Source of the DNA: Sphingomonas sp. IW22
GTDB lineage: Bacteria; Pseudomonadota; Alphaproteobacteria; Sphingomonadales; Sphingomonadaceae
Direction: 5' to 3'
Length of the DNA: 64,000 nt
Assembly: GCF_041321155.1 (NCBI RefSeq)
Contig: NZ_JBGGWB010000001.1
Location: 1,678,501-1,742,500 of the forward strand
Positions 7,892 to 14,811 of this stretch are shown here, one piece after another; position 1 is the first letter of the stretch; each line of letters begins with the position of its first letter. The notes beneath the pieces are model-generated. The model was not told the origin of the DNA. It saw nothing but the letters and a program-made list of their open reading frames with translations, and ran no database searches. Both the position numbers and the translations under genes were made by a program.

Positions 7892-8490
7892 CCTGGCCGA
7901 TCCGGCTGGGCCTGACCGGCTCGATCGGGATGGGCAAATCGACGGTCGCGACGATGTTCGCCGACCTTGGCGTGCCCGTTTTCGACGCCGATGCCGAAGT
8001 CCACCGGTTGCAGGGTGCGGGCGGCGCGCTGCTTGGCGCGATCGAGGCGGCCTTTCCCGGCGCCACCGGCCCGGACGGCGTCGACCGGGCAGCGCTGGGC
8101 CGTGCGGTGTTCGACGATCCGGCGGCGCTGTCGCGGCTGGAATCGATCGTTCACCCGGCGGTCGCCGATGCCCGCGCGGCGTTTCTGGCTGCTAATTCAG
8201 ACGCGCCGGTGGTGCTGCTCGACATTCCGCTGCTGTTTGAAAAATCGGGCTGGCGCGATGTCGACAAGATCGCCGTCGTCTCTGCGCCCGCGCCCATTCA
8301 GCGCGCACGGGTGCTGGCCCGACCCGGCATGACGCCAGAGCGGTTCGAGGCGATCCTCTCGCGCCAAATGCCCGATGCCGAAAAGCGCGCCCGCGCCGAT
8401 TTCGTCATCCCCACCGGCGGCCCGCTCGAGGACACGCGTGTGGCGGTGGCGGCGGTCCTCGCTTGCCTCAATCCACCGCAGGGTGAATAA
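7888..8490 (+). CDS. coaE: dephospho-CoA kinase
   Basis: CoaE phosphorylates the 3'-hydroxyl of dephospho-CoA, the last step of coenzyme A synthesis. The 200-residue P-loop kinase has Walker A GLTGSIGMGKST at residues 8-19, DADAEVHRLQ with the substrate-binding aspartate, LESIVHPAV, and VVLLDIPLLFEKSGW. It is joined to aroE by a 4-bp overlap and is followed 6 bp later by dnaQ. The order aroE-coaE-dnaQ is a conserved alphaproteobacterial cluster. Confidence 0.96.
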   Translation: MTWPIRLGLTGSIGMGKSTVATMFADLGVPVFDADAEVHRLQGAGGALLGAIEAAFPGATGPDGVDRAALGRAVFDDPAALSRLESIVHPAVADARAAFLAANSDAPVVLLDIPLLFEKSGWRDVDKIAVVSAPAPIQRARVLARPGMTPERFEAILSRQMPDAEKRARADFVIPTGGPLEDTRVAVAAVLACLNPPQGE

Positions 8491-8496
8491 GGGGTC

Positions 8497-9201
8497 ATGC
8501 GCGAGATCGTGTTCGACACTGAAACGACGGGCCTGAGTTTCCCCGGCGGCGACCGGCTTGTCGAAATCGGCTGTGTCGAGCTGGTGAACCGGGTCGAGAC
8601 GGGGCGCGTCTTTCACGTCTATCTGAACCCCGACCGCTCAATGCCGGCAGAGGCGCAGGCGGTGCATGGCCTGTCGGACGCTTTTCTGGCCGACAAGAAG
8701 CGGTTTCACGACCATGTCGAGGAACTGCTGGATTTCATCGGCGACTCGCCGATGGTCGCGCATAATGCGGGGTTCGACTTCGCCTTTCTGAACGGTGAGT
8801 TGGGCAAATGCGGGCGGCCTGCCGTGTGCATGACGCGCATGGTCGATACGCTGATGATCGCGCGCCAACGGCTGCCGGGCGCAAAGCACACACTGGACGC
8901 ACTGTGCAGCCGGTTCGGCATCGACCGCAGCCGCCGGGTTTTGCACGGGGCGTTGCTCGACGCCCAGTTGCTCGCACAGGTCTATGTCGAATTATCGGGT
9001 GGGCGCCAGATCGGATTTGGCCTGATGGCAGAGCCGGTGGTCGCAGCCGAAGCACCGGTAATCGCCGCCGTCACGCGGGCACCGACCCGCCCGCCGCGCG
9101 TTTTTTCAGCATCGGCCGAGGAACTTGCGCGCCACGCAGCCTTTATCGCCGGTCTCAAGGACCCGCTCTGGGTCGTTGACGCCCCCGTGGCCGCAACCTA
9201 G
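8497..9201 (+). CDS. dnaQ: DNA polymerase III subunit epsilon (3'-5' proofreading exonuclease)
   Basis: DnaQ is the proofreading exonuclease of the replicative polymerase. The DEDDh residues are visible: Exo I FDTETTGL (residues 6-13), Exo II VAHNAGFDFAFLN, and Exo III HGALLDAQLLAQVY with the catalytic histidine and aspartate. The 234-residue length matches the family; the C-terminal ~65 residues after the exonuclease fold are less conserved and would contact the alpha subunit. AAGGGG precedes the ATG at a sensible distance. It ends the ppsR-maf-aroE-coaE-dnaQ cluster. Confidence 0.96.
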   Translation: MREIVFDTETTGLSFPGGDRLVEIGCVELVNRVETGRVFHVYLNPDRSMPAEAQAVHGLSDAFLADKKRFHDHVEELLDFIGDSPMVAHNAGFDFAFLNGELGKCGRPAVCMTRMVDTLMIARQRLPGAKHTLDALCSRFGIDRSRRVLHGALLDAQLLAQVYVELSGGRQIGFGLMAEPVVAAEAPVIAAVTRAPTRPPRVFSASAEELARHAAFIAGLKDPLWVVDAPVAAT

Positions 9202-9231
9202 GTCGCCGCCACAACAAGAAGGAGAAGGAAG

Positions 9232-9828
9232 ATGGACGTCCGTGTATCGGGACATCAGGTGGAAACCGGTGATGCGCTCAAGACCCACGTGACCGACCGT
9301 CTCCAGGGGATCGCCGACAAATATTTCTCTCGCGCGATTTCGGCCCAGGTGGTGTTCGGCAAGGGGCCACACGATTACGGCTTTACCTGCGACATCGTCT
9401 CGCACGTCATGCAGGGCCTGATCCTGAAGAGCTCGAATCAGGGACAGGACGCACATGGTGCGTTCGACGGTGCTGCCGACAAGATCGAAAAGCAGCTTCG
9501 CCGCTATATGCGCCGCCTGAAGGACCGGAACGCGGGACAGGCGATCAGCGCCGCCGAATCCATGGCCTATGACAATGGCTATGACGCGGGATACACCGTG
9601 TTCGGCGGCGATGCGGAGGAAGAGATCGAGGTGGCGGACGCGCCCCCGATCATCGCCGAAACGCGCGTCGACGTGCCGTCTGCCAGCGTCAGCGACGCGG
9701 TGATGATGCTCGACCTGCGCAACACCAACGCGCTGCTGTTCAAGAATCTGGGCACCGGCAACTACAACATGGTCTATCGCCGCCATGACGGCACGATCGG
9801 TTGGGTCGAACCCAATCGCGCGGGATGA
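9232..9828 (+). CDS. hpf: ribosome hibernation promoting factor, long form
   Basis: Long HPF binds the ribosome decoding region and dimerises 70S particles into inactive 100S ribosomes in stationary phase. Residues 1 to ~105 form the S30AE/YfiA RNA-binding domain (MDVRVSGHQVETGDALKTHV), rich in basic residues near KIEKQLRRYMRRLKD. Residues ~135-198 form the C-terminal dimerisation domain, with DAVMMLDLRNTNALLFKN and YRRHDGTIGWVEP. A clear ribosome site (AAGGAGAAGGAAG) precedes the ATG. The ptsN start lies 2 bp after its stop. An rpoN gene, the usual upstream neighbour of hpf-ptsN in many proteobacteria, is absent here. Confidence 0.94.
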   Translation: MDVRVSGHQVETGDALKTHVTDRLQGIADKYFSRAISAQVVFGKGPHDYGFTCDIVSHVMQGLILKSSNQGQDAHGAFDGAADKIEKQLRRYMRRLKDRNAGQAISAAESMAYDNGYDAGYTVFGGDAEEEIEVADAPPIIAETRVDVPSASVSDAVMMLDLRNTNALLFKNLGTGNYNMVYRRHDGTIGWVEPNRAG

Positions 9829-9829
9829 C

Positions 9830-10297
9830 GTGACCGACCTGAGCGATCTTATCGCCCCTGACGCTATCCGGATCGACATCGCAGCGGGCAACAAGAAGAC
9901 GCTGTTTCAGACCCTTGGCACCGTCGCGGGAGAGGTGATGAACCTCGACCCGCGACGGGTAACCGACGGTCTGATGGCGCGAGAGCGGCTGGGCTCGACC
10001 GGATTCGGCGGCGGCATCGCCATTCCCCACGCCCGGATCGAGGGGGTACGCCGTGTCCGCGGCCTGTTCGCGCGCCTGACGTCGCCGGTGGATTTCCATG
10101 CGATCGACGGGCTGCCCGTCGATCTGCTCTTGCTGCTGGTATCGCCGGTCGATGCCGGTGGCACGCATTTGAAGGCTCTGGCGCGCGTGTCGCGTCTGCT
10201 GCGGGACAGCAGCTTTGCCGACAAGCTGCGTGGCGCGGGGTCGCGCGATGCCATCTATGCGTTGCTGACGGGTGTCGAGGCACGCGATGCCGCCTGA
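9830..10297 (+). CDS. ptsN: PTS IIA-like nitrogen regulatory protein PtsN (EIIA-Ntr)
   Basis: EIIA-Ntr receives phosphate from the PtsP-PtsO relay and regulates potassium transport and nitrogen or carbon responses by protein contacts. The phosphorylated histidine is in GGGIAIPHARIEG, and VDLLLLLVSP and HLKALARVSRLLRD are typical of the fold. GTG at 9830, directly after the hpf stop, gives the family N-terminus MTDLSDLIAPDAIRID and 155 residues. The reading frame extends further upstream but only as overlap with hpf. The 3' end overlaps the thioesterase gene. Confidence 0.93.
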   Translation: MTDLSDLIAPDAIRIDIAAGNKKTLFQTLGTVAGEVMNLDPRRVTDGLMARERLGSTGFGGGIAIPHARIEGVRRVRGLFARLTSPVDFHAIDGLPVDLLLLLVSPVDAGGTHLKALARVSRLLRDSSFADKLRGAGSRDAIYALLTGVEARDAA

Positions 10298-10745
10298 AGG
10301 CTCGGGTGAGTCGGCGCATTTCCGCGCGCTCGAATCGCTTTACGCCGCTGCCCCGATCAACCGGCTGTTCGAATCGCGGCTGGAGATTCCCGAAGCGGGC
10401 GTCGCGCGCATCCATTTCGACATCGACCCGCGCTTTTTCCACGCGGCTGGGGCAGCGCATGGCACCAGCTATTTCAAGCTGCTCGACGATGCGGCATTTT
10501 ATGCGATCAACAGCCTGGTCACCGACCGGTTCATGCTGACCACCCAGTTCAACCTGCTGTTCACGCGCCCGCTCGGTGCGGGGCCGGTCGTTGCCGAGGG
10601 TCGCTGGATCAGCGGCAAGCGCCGGGTTTTCGTCGGCGACGCCCGGTTGATCGACGCCGACGGGGAAGAGGCCGCGCGCGGGACCGGCACGTTCATGCGC
10701 TCCCGCATCCCACTTGCGACACTCCCCGGCTATTCGCGGCCATGA
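10287..10745 (+). CDS. PaaI-like hotdog-fold thioesterase
   Basis: A 152-residue hotdog-fold protein resembling PaaI/YigI acyl-CoA thioesterases. The segment FFHAAGAAHGTSYFKLLDDAAFYAINSLV holds the HG...D/E active-site pattern, and TTQFNLLFTRPLGAGPVVAEGRW is the second family stretch. ATG at 10287 is preceded by GAGG seven bases upstream and overlaps ptsN by 11 bp; a GTG at 10272 is an alternative start. The stop overlaps the DUF1491 gene by 4 bp. The acyl substrate is unknown. Confidence 0.82.
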   Translation: MPPEGSGESAHFRALESLYAAAPINRLFESRLEIPEAGVARIHFDIDPRFFHAAGAAHGTSYFKLLDDAAFYAINSLVTDRFMLTTQFNLLFTRPLGAGPVVAEGRWISGKRRVFVGDARLIDADGEEAARGTGTFMRSRIPLATLPGYSRP

Positions 10746-11071
10746 CACGCCTGACCAGCGCGGTGCGGGTGTCGGCGCTGGTGCGGCGGGTCCACAATGC
10801 CGGCGGCAGCGCGATGGTGCTGGCCAAGGGCGATGCCATGGCCGGCGCGATCCTGATCCTGTTGCTCGACCGCGGTGAGCGGCCGCGCTTTCGCGAACGC
10901 GGGCTCGGCGTGGAGGGCCAACTGATCGAGTCGGGGCCGCGCGATGCCGATTCGCAAACCGCTTCTGACTATTGGCGGCGGCGACGCGAAAGGGACCCCG
11001 ATTTGTGGGTTGTGGAGGTCGATGTCGCAGATGGCGAGCGCTTTGCCGACGAAACCATCGCGGCGGGTTGA
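10742..11071 (+). CDS. DUF1491 family protein
   Basis: A 109-residue protein recognised as DUF1491, found mainly in alphaproteobacteria. It starts TRLTSAVRVSALVRRVHNAGGSAMVLAKGD, predicted as alternating helix and strand, with the conserved GAILILLLDRG and a C-terminal DPDLWVVEVDVADGERF. There is no signal sequence. It is the last gene of the hpf-ptsN-thioesterase-DUF1491 group, joined by an ATGA overlap. Function unknown. Confidence 0.87.
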   Translation: MTRLTSAVRVSALVRRVHNAGGSAMVLAKGDAMAGAILILLLDRGERPRFRERGLGVEGQLIESGPRDADSQTASDYWRRRRERDPDLWVVEVDVADGERFADETIAAG

Positions 11072-11239
11072 CATCGTTGCATCGCACAACGAATAGGCGC
11101 GCTTCGTTTTAGCGCGTTGTGCTGACGGGGTGCGATCCCGGCGGTGACGCAGTCGGGGGGAAGCCCGGCGCCGGTGTCCGTCCATTGAAGTGACGGTTTC
11201 GACCCGCGTCGCGCGCCAACCGCACATGTATGACCTGAA

Positions 11240-11890
11240 ATGACGCAATGGGCACACGCCGCATCGCTCGCGGCGGTGACATTTTGTGCAGCCATCTCGG
11301 TATGCATTTCCACGCCGGGCTTCGCGCTCGGCATGTCGGGGCAGGTAATGAACGCCCCCTATCCCACCACGGTTCCGACCCCGCCCTCGCCCATCGTCCC
11401 CGCCGAATGGACGCGCGAGGAGCCGGCCGATACGGCCATGGCCGCAACCACTACCGCATCGGCAACAACCGCCGATTTCGACACGCTTCGTGAAGCAGTC
11501 GCGGCACAGGCAGTGCCCGCGCGGATCGATCGCGAGCTCAAGTGCCTGGCGACCGGCATTTATTTCGAATCCAAGGGTGAGCCGCTGCACGGTCAGCTGG
11601 CGGTCGCGGAGGTGATCCTGAACCGTGCGCGTTCGGGCCGCTTTCCGTCGGATGTGTGCAAGGTGCTGACCCAGCGCGGTCAGTTCAGCTTCGTGCGCGG
11701 CGGCCGTTTGCCGGGTGTGGCGGCGAGCAAGACCGCGTGGCGCACGGCAGTCGCCGTGGCACAGGTCGCGCGACGGCAGCTTTGGGAAAGCGATGCGCCC
11801 AAGGCGCTCTATTTCCACGCCCGCCACGTGTCGCCCAGCTGGAACCGTGCGAAGGTGGCGATGCTCGGCAATCACGTATTCTACCGCTGA
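11240..11890 (+). CDS. exported cell wall hydrolase, SleB family
   Basis: A 216-residue protein with an N-terminal export signal (hydrophobic residues ~6-28, cleavage probably after PGFA), a proline/threonine-rich linker (about 35-80), and a Hydrolase_2/SleB domain at the end. The domain begins ELKCLATGIYFESKGEPLHGQ, containing the glutamate taken as catalytic in SleB-type lytic enzymes, and continues VAEVILNRARSGRFPSDVC and ALYFHARHVSPSW. It probably cuts peptidoglycan glycan strands in the periplasm during growth or division. The 168-bp upstream gap holds its promoter region, and a SOS box for mmcB starts 12 bp after its stop. Confidence 0.9.
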   Translation: MTQWAHAASLAAVTFCAAISVCISTPGFALGMSGQVMNAPYPTTVPTPPSPIVPAEWTREEPADTAMAATTTASATTADFDTLREAVAAQAVPARIDRELKCLATGIYFESKGEPLHGQLAVAEVILNRARSGRFPSDVCKVLTQRGQFSFVRGGRLPGVAASKTAWRTAVAVAQVARRQLWESDAPKALYFHARHVSPSWNRAKVAMLGNHVFYR

Positions 11891-11901
11891 GCCTTTTGTT
11901 C

Positions 11902-11916
11902 GTTCTGTAAATGTTC
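11902..11916 (+). promoter_or_regulatory. LexA (SOS) box upstream of mmcB
   Basis: GTTCTGTAAATGTTC matches exactly the alphaproteobacterial LexA operator GTTC-N7-GTTC. It ends 11 bp before the mmcB start codon, where LexA would block the promoter. An extra GTTC abuts on the left (11898-11901). MmcB is a known SOS-regulated protein in Caulobacter, which supports the call. Confidence 0.88.
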
Positions 11917-11927
11917 TAGAAACGGGC

Positions 11928-12413
11928 ATGGCCACCCTGCCCGTTGATTCGCCGCTGCCGATGGTCGCCGCCGATGTTTCGCGCGGCGTCTGTCGGCTGC
12001 TGCTGCGTCACGACCTGATGGCGATTGCCGAAGTCCCGCTGGAGGGCGGTCGCCGTGCCGACCTGATGGCGGTGGACGCAGCCGGGCGGCTGGTGATCGT
12101 CGAAATCAAGGTGTCGCGCGCCGACCTGTTGGGCGATGGCAAATGGACCGATTATCTGGCCCATTGCGACCGTTTCTACTGGGCCGTGCCGGAGGGGTTC
12201 GACACCACGCCGCTGGAGGGTGAGGCTTTCCTGCCCCAGCGCACAGGTATCATCATTGCTGATCGCTATGACGCCGCCGTGTTGCGGGAACCCGCGACGC
12301 ACCCCCTGCCCGCCCATGTCCGCAAACGCTGTACGCTGGCGCTCGCACGGCGGGCAGCGCGGCGGCTGATGGCGATGATGGACCCCGATGGTATCGCCAT
12401 CGAGGGCGGCTGA
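11928..12413 (+). CDS. mmcB: MmcB family DNA repair protein
   Basis: MmcB is a damage-tolerance protein with a PD-(D/E)XK-like nuclease fold, described in Caulobacter as needed for resistance to mitomycin C. Visible features are the N-terminal VAADVSRGVCRLLLRHD, the catalytic-like core RRADLMAVDAAGRLVIVEIKVS (D...E-x-K with the acidic residues before VEIKVS), GKWTDYLAHCDRFYWAVP and a C-terminal basic segment. ATG at 11928 gives 161 residues, the family size, and lies just behind a consensus SOS box. The stop abuts the convergent ankyrin gene with no gap, so no terminator fits between them. Confidence 0.92.
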   Translation: MATLPVDSPLPMVAADVSRGVCRLLLRHDLMAIAEVPLEGGRRADLMAVDAAGRLVIVEIKVSRADLLGDGKWTDYLAHCDRFYWAVPEGFDTTPLEGEAFLPQRTGIIIADRYDAAVLREPATHPLPAHVRKRCTLALARRAARRLMAMMDPDGIAIEGG

Positions 12414-13031
12414 TCAGTTCAGCGTCGGCCCGGTCGAGCGGTGGGCCGCCTTTTTGGGCGCATCGGCCAGCAGCTTGGCGATGGCCGGCGAACGGGTATC
12501 GCGCTTGGCGTAATCGCGCGCCGACATTCCGGCGACGATATCGGTCTGGTCGGGATCGGCACCGGCCTTCAGCAATTGCCGCACCATTTCGAAACGCCGC
12601 ATCTGAACCGCGCGGATCAACGGCGTTTCCCCGGCGCTGTTCGACGCGTCCAGATTGGCCTTGTAGCGGATCAGGATATCGACCCCCTCGTCAAAGCCGT
12701 TGGCAACCGCGATCAGCAGCGGCGTTTCGCCGCGTGAATCGCCCAGATTGGGGTTCGCGCCCTTTTGCAGCAGGAAGCGCAGATACAGCGAATCGCTGCG
12801 CCGGGTCACGATGTGCAGCGCGCCTTCCCCGCTCACCCGGTCGCGGGCGTTGATGATCGTCTGTCCCGGTTCGCCCAGGATCTCGTTCAGCTTGGTTCCG
12901 TCGGCCTTTCGCACCGCTTCCAGAAATTTGTAGCTTTCCGAGAATTGTTGCGCCGGCGCGGTGGCCGGGACGCTCAGCGCCGCGATCGAAAGGGCGCCAA
13001 GGAAAAAGATACGAGCGGGAATACGGATCAC
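12414..13031 (-). CDS. exported ankyrin-repeat protein
   Basis: A 205-residue protein with an N-terminal signal (IRIPARIFFLGALSIAALSVPATA, cleaved probably before QQFSES) and about four ankyrin repeats from residue ~60: GEGALHIVTRRSDSLYLRFLLQKGANPN, GETPLLIAVANGFDEGVDILI, GETPLIRAVQMRRFEMVRQLLKAGADPD, then a degenerate repeat. The GTG at 13031 was chosen because it begins the signal peptide and has AGGAACG upstream; the frame is open much further but without family features. It diverges from the SCO-like gene 51 bp away. It probably acts in the periplasm as a protein-binding scaffold; partner unknown. Confidence 0.85.
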   Translation of the reverse strand: MIRIPARIFFLGALSIAALSVPATAPAQQFSESYKFLEAVRKADGTKLNEILGEPGQTIINARDRVSGEGALHIVTRRSDSLYLRFLLQKGANPNLGDSRGETPLLIAVANGFDEGVDILIRYKANLDASNSAGETPLIRAVQMRRFEMVRQLLKAGADPDQTDIVAGMSARDYAKRDTRSPAIAKLLADAPKKAAHRSTGPTLN

Positions 13032-13082
13032 GGGCAAACGTTCCTGTTGGGCGATGGCTTGCGGTTCGTTCGCTAACAGATC

Positions 13083-13703
13083 ATGGCTGGCGATGCCATG
13101 AATGAACGTGCTTTTCGCCGTGCCGTCCGCGCCGCCATGCTGTCCCTGGGGCTGGCGTTGGCTGCCTGCAACGCTGCCGGTCCTGCCGAAGCGCCCCCGC
13201 TGGAAGGCGCGCGGATCGGTGGCCCTTTCACGCTGACCGACCAGAATGGCCGTCAGGTGTCCGACCGGGACCTGGCCGGCAAATGGCGGGTGATGTATTT
13301 CGGCTATACCTTTTGCCCCGATGTCTGCCCGGTCGACATGGCCAATATCACCGCGGGCCTGAAGGCGTTTGAAAAGACCGACCCCGAACGCGCCGCACGC
13401 GTCGTGCCGGTGTTCGTGACCGTTGATCCGCAACGCGATGATCCCGCTGCGCTCAAGCAGTTCGTGTCCAATTTTCACCCGCGCACCATCGCACTGACCG
13501 GCGACCCACAGACGATTGCCGCCGTGGGCAAGGCCTTCGCCATCTATGCCGCGCGCACGGATGGGGCGACACCGGGCAGCTATCTGATGGATCACAGTCG
13601 TCAGGTTTATCTGATGGACGATCAGGGGCGCCCGATCGCGCTGGTCCCCGCCGATGAAAGCGGTCAGGCCGTGGCCGACACGCTCGACAAATGGGTGCAG
13701 TGA
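13083..13703 (+). CDS. SCO1/SenC family lipoprotein
   Basis: SCO proteins are thioredoxin-fold periplasmic proteins that carry copper to the CuA site of cytochrome oxidase or act as thiol oxidoreductases. The conserved CxxxC is in YTFCPDVCPVDMANI and the third copper ligand, histidine, in YLMDHSRQVYL. The N-terminus has a basic stretch, a hydrophobic core and LGLALAAC, a lipobox, so it is probably anchored to the membrane by lipid on the cysteine. ATG at 13083 or 13098 may be the start; neither has a clear ribosome site. The stop overlaps the YcgN-like gene. No cytochrome oxidase genes are nearby. Confidence 0.9.
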   Translation: MAGDAMNERAFRRAVRAAMLSLGLALAACNAAGPAEAPPLEGARIGGPFTLTDQNGRQVSDRDLAGKWRVMYFGYTFCPDVCPVDMANITAGLKAFEKTDPERAARVVPVFVTVDPQRDDPAALKQFVSNFHPRTIALTGDPQTIAAVGKAFAIYAARTDGATPGSYLMDHSRQVYLMDDQGRPIALVPADESGQAVADTLDKWVQ

Positions 13704-14140
13704 GCGAGGGTCGCTTCTGGGAGAACGTGCCGCTCGACAAGCTCGACCGCGCGCAGTGGGAGGCGTTGTGCGACGGCTGCGGCAAATGCTGCCTGCACAA
13801 GCTGGAGGATGAGGACACTGGCGAGCTGGCCGCGACAAATGTGTCGTGCCGGTTGCTCGACCGGGAAACGGCGCGTTGCAGCGATTACCGCAATCGCCGC
13901 GCCTATGTACCCGATTGCGTCCGGCTGACGGCGCGCGCGGTGCAGCGCGGCATCGCCTGGCTGCCGTCCACCTGCGCCTATCGCCTGCGCGGAGAGGGGC
14001 TGCCCCTGCCCAACTGGCATTATCTGGTTTGCGGCGATGCAGAGGCTGTTCACCGTGCGGGGGAATCGGTGCGCGGCTGGACTGTCAGTGAAGAGGATGC
14101 GGGCGATTGGGAGCATCATCTGATCGATCGCCCGCTGTGA
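13691..14140 (+). CDS. YcgN family cysteine-cluster protein
   Basis: A protein of the YcgN/UPF0260 family, related to the YkgJ zinc- or iron-chelating cysteine-cluster proteins. Cysteines lie in WEALCDGCGKCCLHKLED, TNVSCRLLDRETARCSDY, VPDCVRL, PSTCAYRL and YLVCGD, spaced as in the family; they presumably bind a metal or Fe-S centre. The ATG at 13691 gives 149 residues; GTG at 13700, overlapping the SCO stop, is an equally good start. Another GTGA overlap joins it to the YgjP-like gene. The biochemical role is not established. Confidence 0.88.
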   Translation: MGAVSEGRFWENVPLDKLDRAQWEALCDGCGKCCLHKLEDEDTGELAATNVSCRLLDRETARCSDYRNRRAYVPDCVRLTARAVQRGIAWLPSTCAYRLRGEGLPLPNWHYLVCGDAEAVHRAGESVRGWTVSEEDAGDWEHHLIDRPL

Positions 14141-14811
14141 GCGGGATCGAGGTCGTCCGCCACCCCCGTGCGCGCCGGATGCGCCTGTCGGTCGATCCGG
14201 CCAGCGGCGTCGTCCGGCTGACGCTGCCGCCGCGCGGATCGAAGCGCGACGGACTTGCTTGGGCACAGAGCAAGCGCGACTGGATCGAGGCGCAGCGGGC
14301 CCGCCTGCCCACGCCCCTGCCCTTCGTGCCGGGCGCGATGATCCCCTTTGGCGACACGAAGCTGCGGCTGGATTGGGAAGCGGGCGCGCCGCGATTGCCG
14401 CGACGCGACGGCGACCGGCTGGTCAGCGGCGGGCCGGTGGAGGGGTTTTCCGCCCGCGTCGAACGCTGGCTCAAGCGTCAGGCGCTGGCGGTGCTGACCG
14501 AGGAAACCATTGCCGCTGCCGCGCGGGCCGGGGTGGTGGTAGAGCGTGTGGCGATCGGTGACCCGCGCGCGCGCTGGGGCAGCTGCTCCGCATCGGGGGC
14601 GATCCGGTATAGCTGGCGCCTGATCTTTGCCCCCCACGCCGTACTTTCATTCGTGGTCGCGCATGAAGTCGCGCACCGGCAGCACATGAATCACGGCGCG
14701 GCGTTTCACGCGCTGGAGGCCCAACTTCTCGGCCACGACCCTCGCCCGGCGATGGCGTGGCTACGCCGCCACGGCGCGGCGCTTCACTGGTTGGGGAAGC
14801 CGGGTTCCTGA
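14137..14811 (+). CDS. YgjP-type (DUF45) metallopeptidase domain protein
   Basis: A 224-residue protein with the zinc-metallopeptidase signature HEVAHRQHMNH (HExxH plus downstream NH) near residues 178-188, preceded by RVAIGDPRARWGSCSASGAIRYSWRLIF, the conserved WGSCS motif of the YgjP/DUF45 group. The N-terminal ~75 residues form the usual beta-rich lead (VVRHPRARRMRLSVDPASGVVRLTLP). The GTG start at 14137 overlaps the YcgN stop. Its last 28 bp overlap the 3' end of the convergent PBP1A gene. Proteolysis is expected from the motif, but substrates of this family are unknown. Confidence 0.88.
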   Translation: MSGIEVVRHPRARRMRLSVDPASGVVRLTLPPRGSKRDGLAWAQSKRDWIEAQRARLPTPLPFVPGAMIPFGDTKLRLDWEAGAPRLPRRDGDRLVSGGPVEGFSARVERWLKRQALAVLTEETIAAAARAGVVVERVAIGDPRARWGSCSASGAIRYSWRLIFAPHAVLSFVVAHEVAHRQHMNHGAAFHALEAQLLGHDPRPAMAWLRRHGAALHWLGKPGS

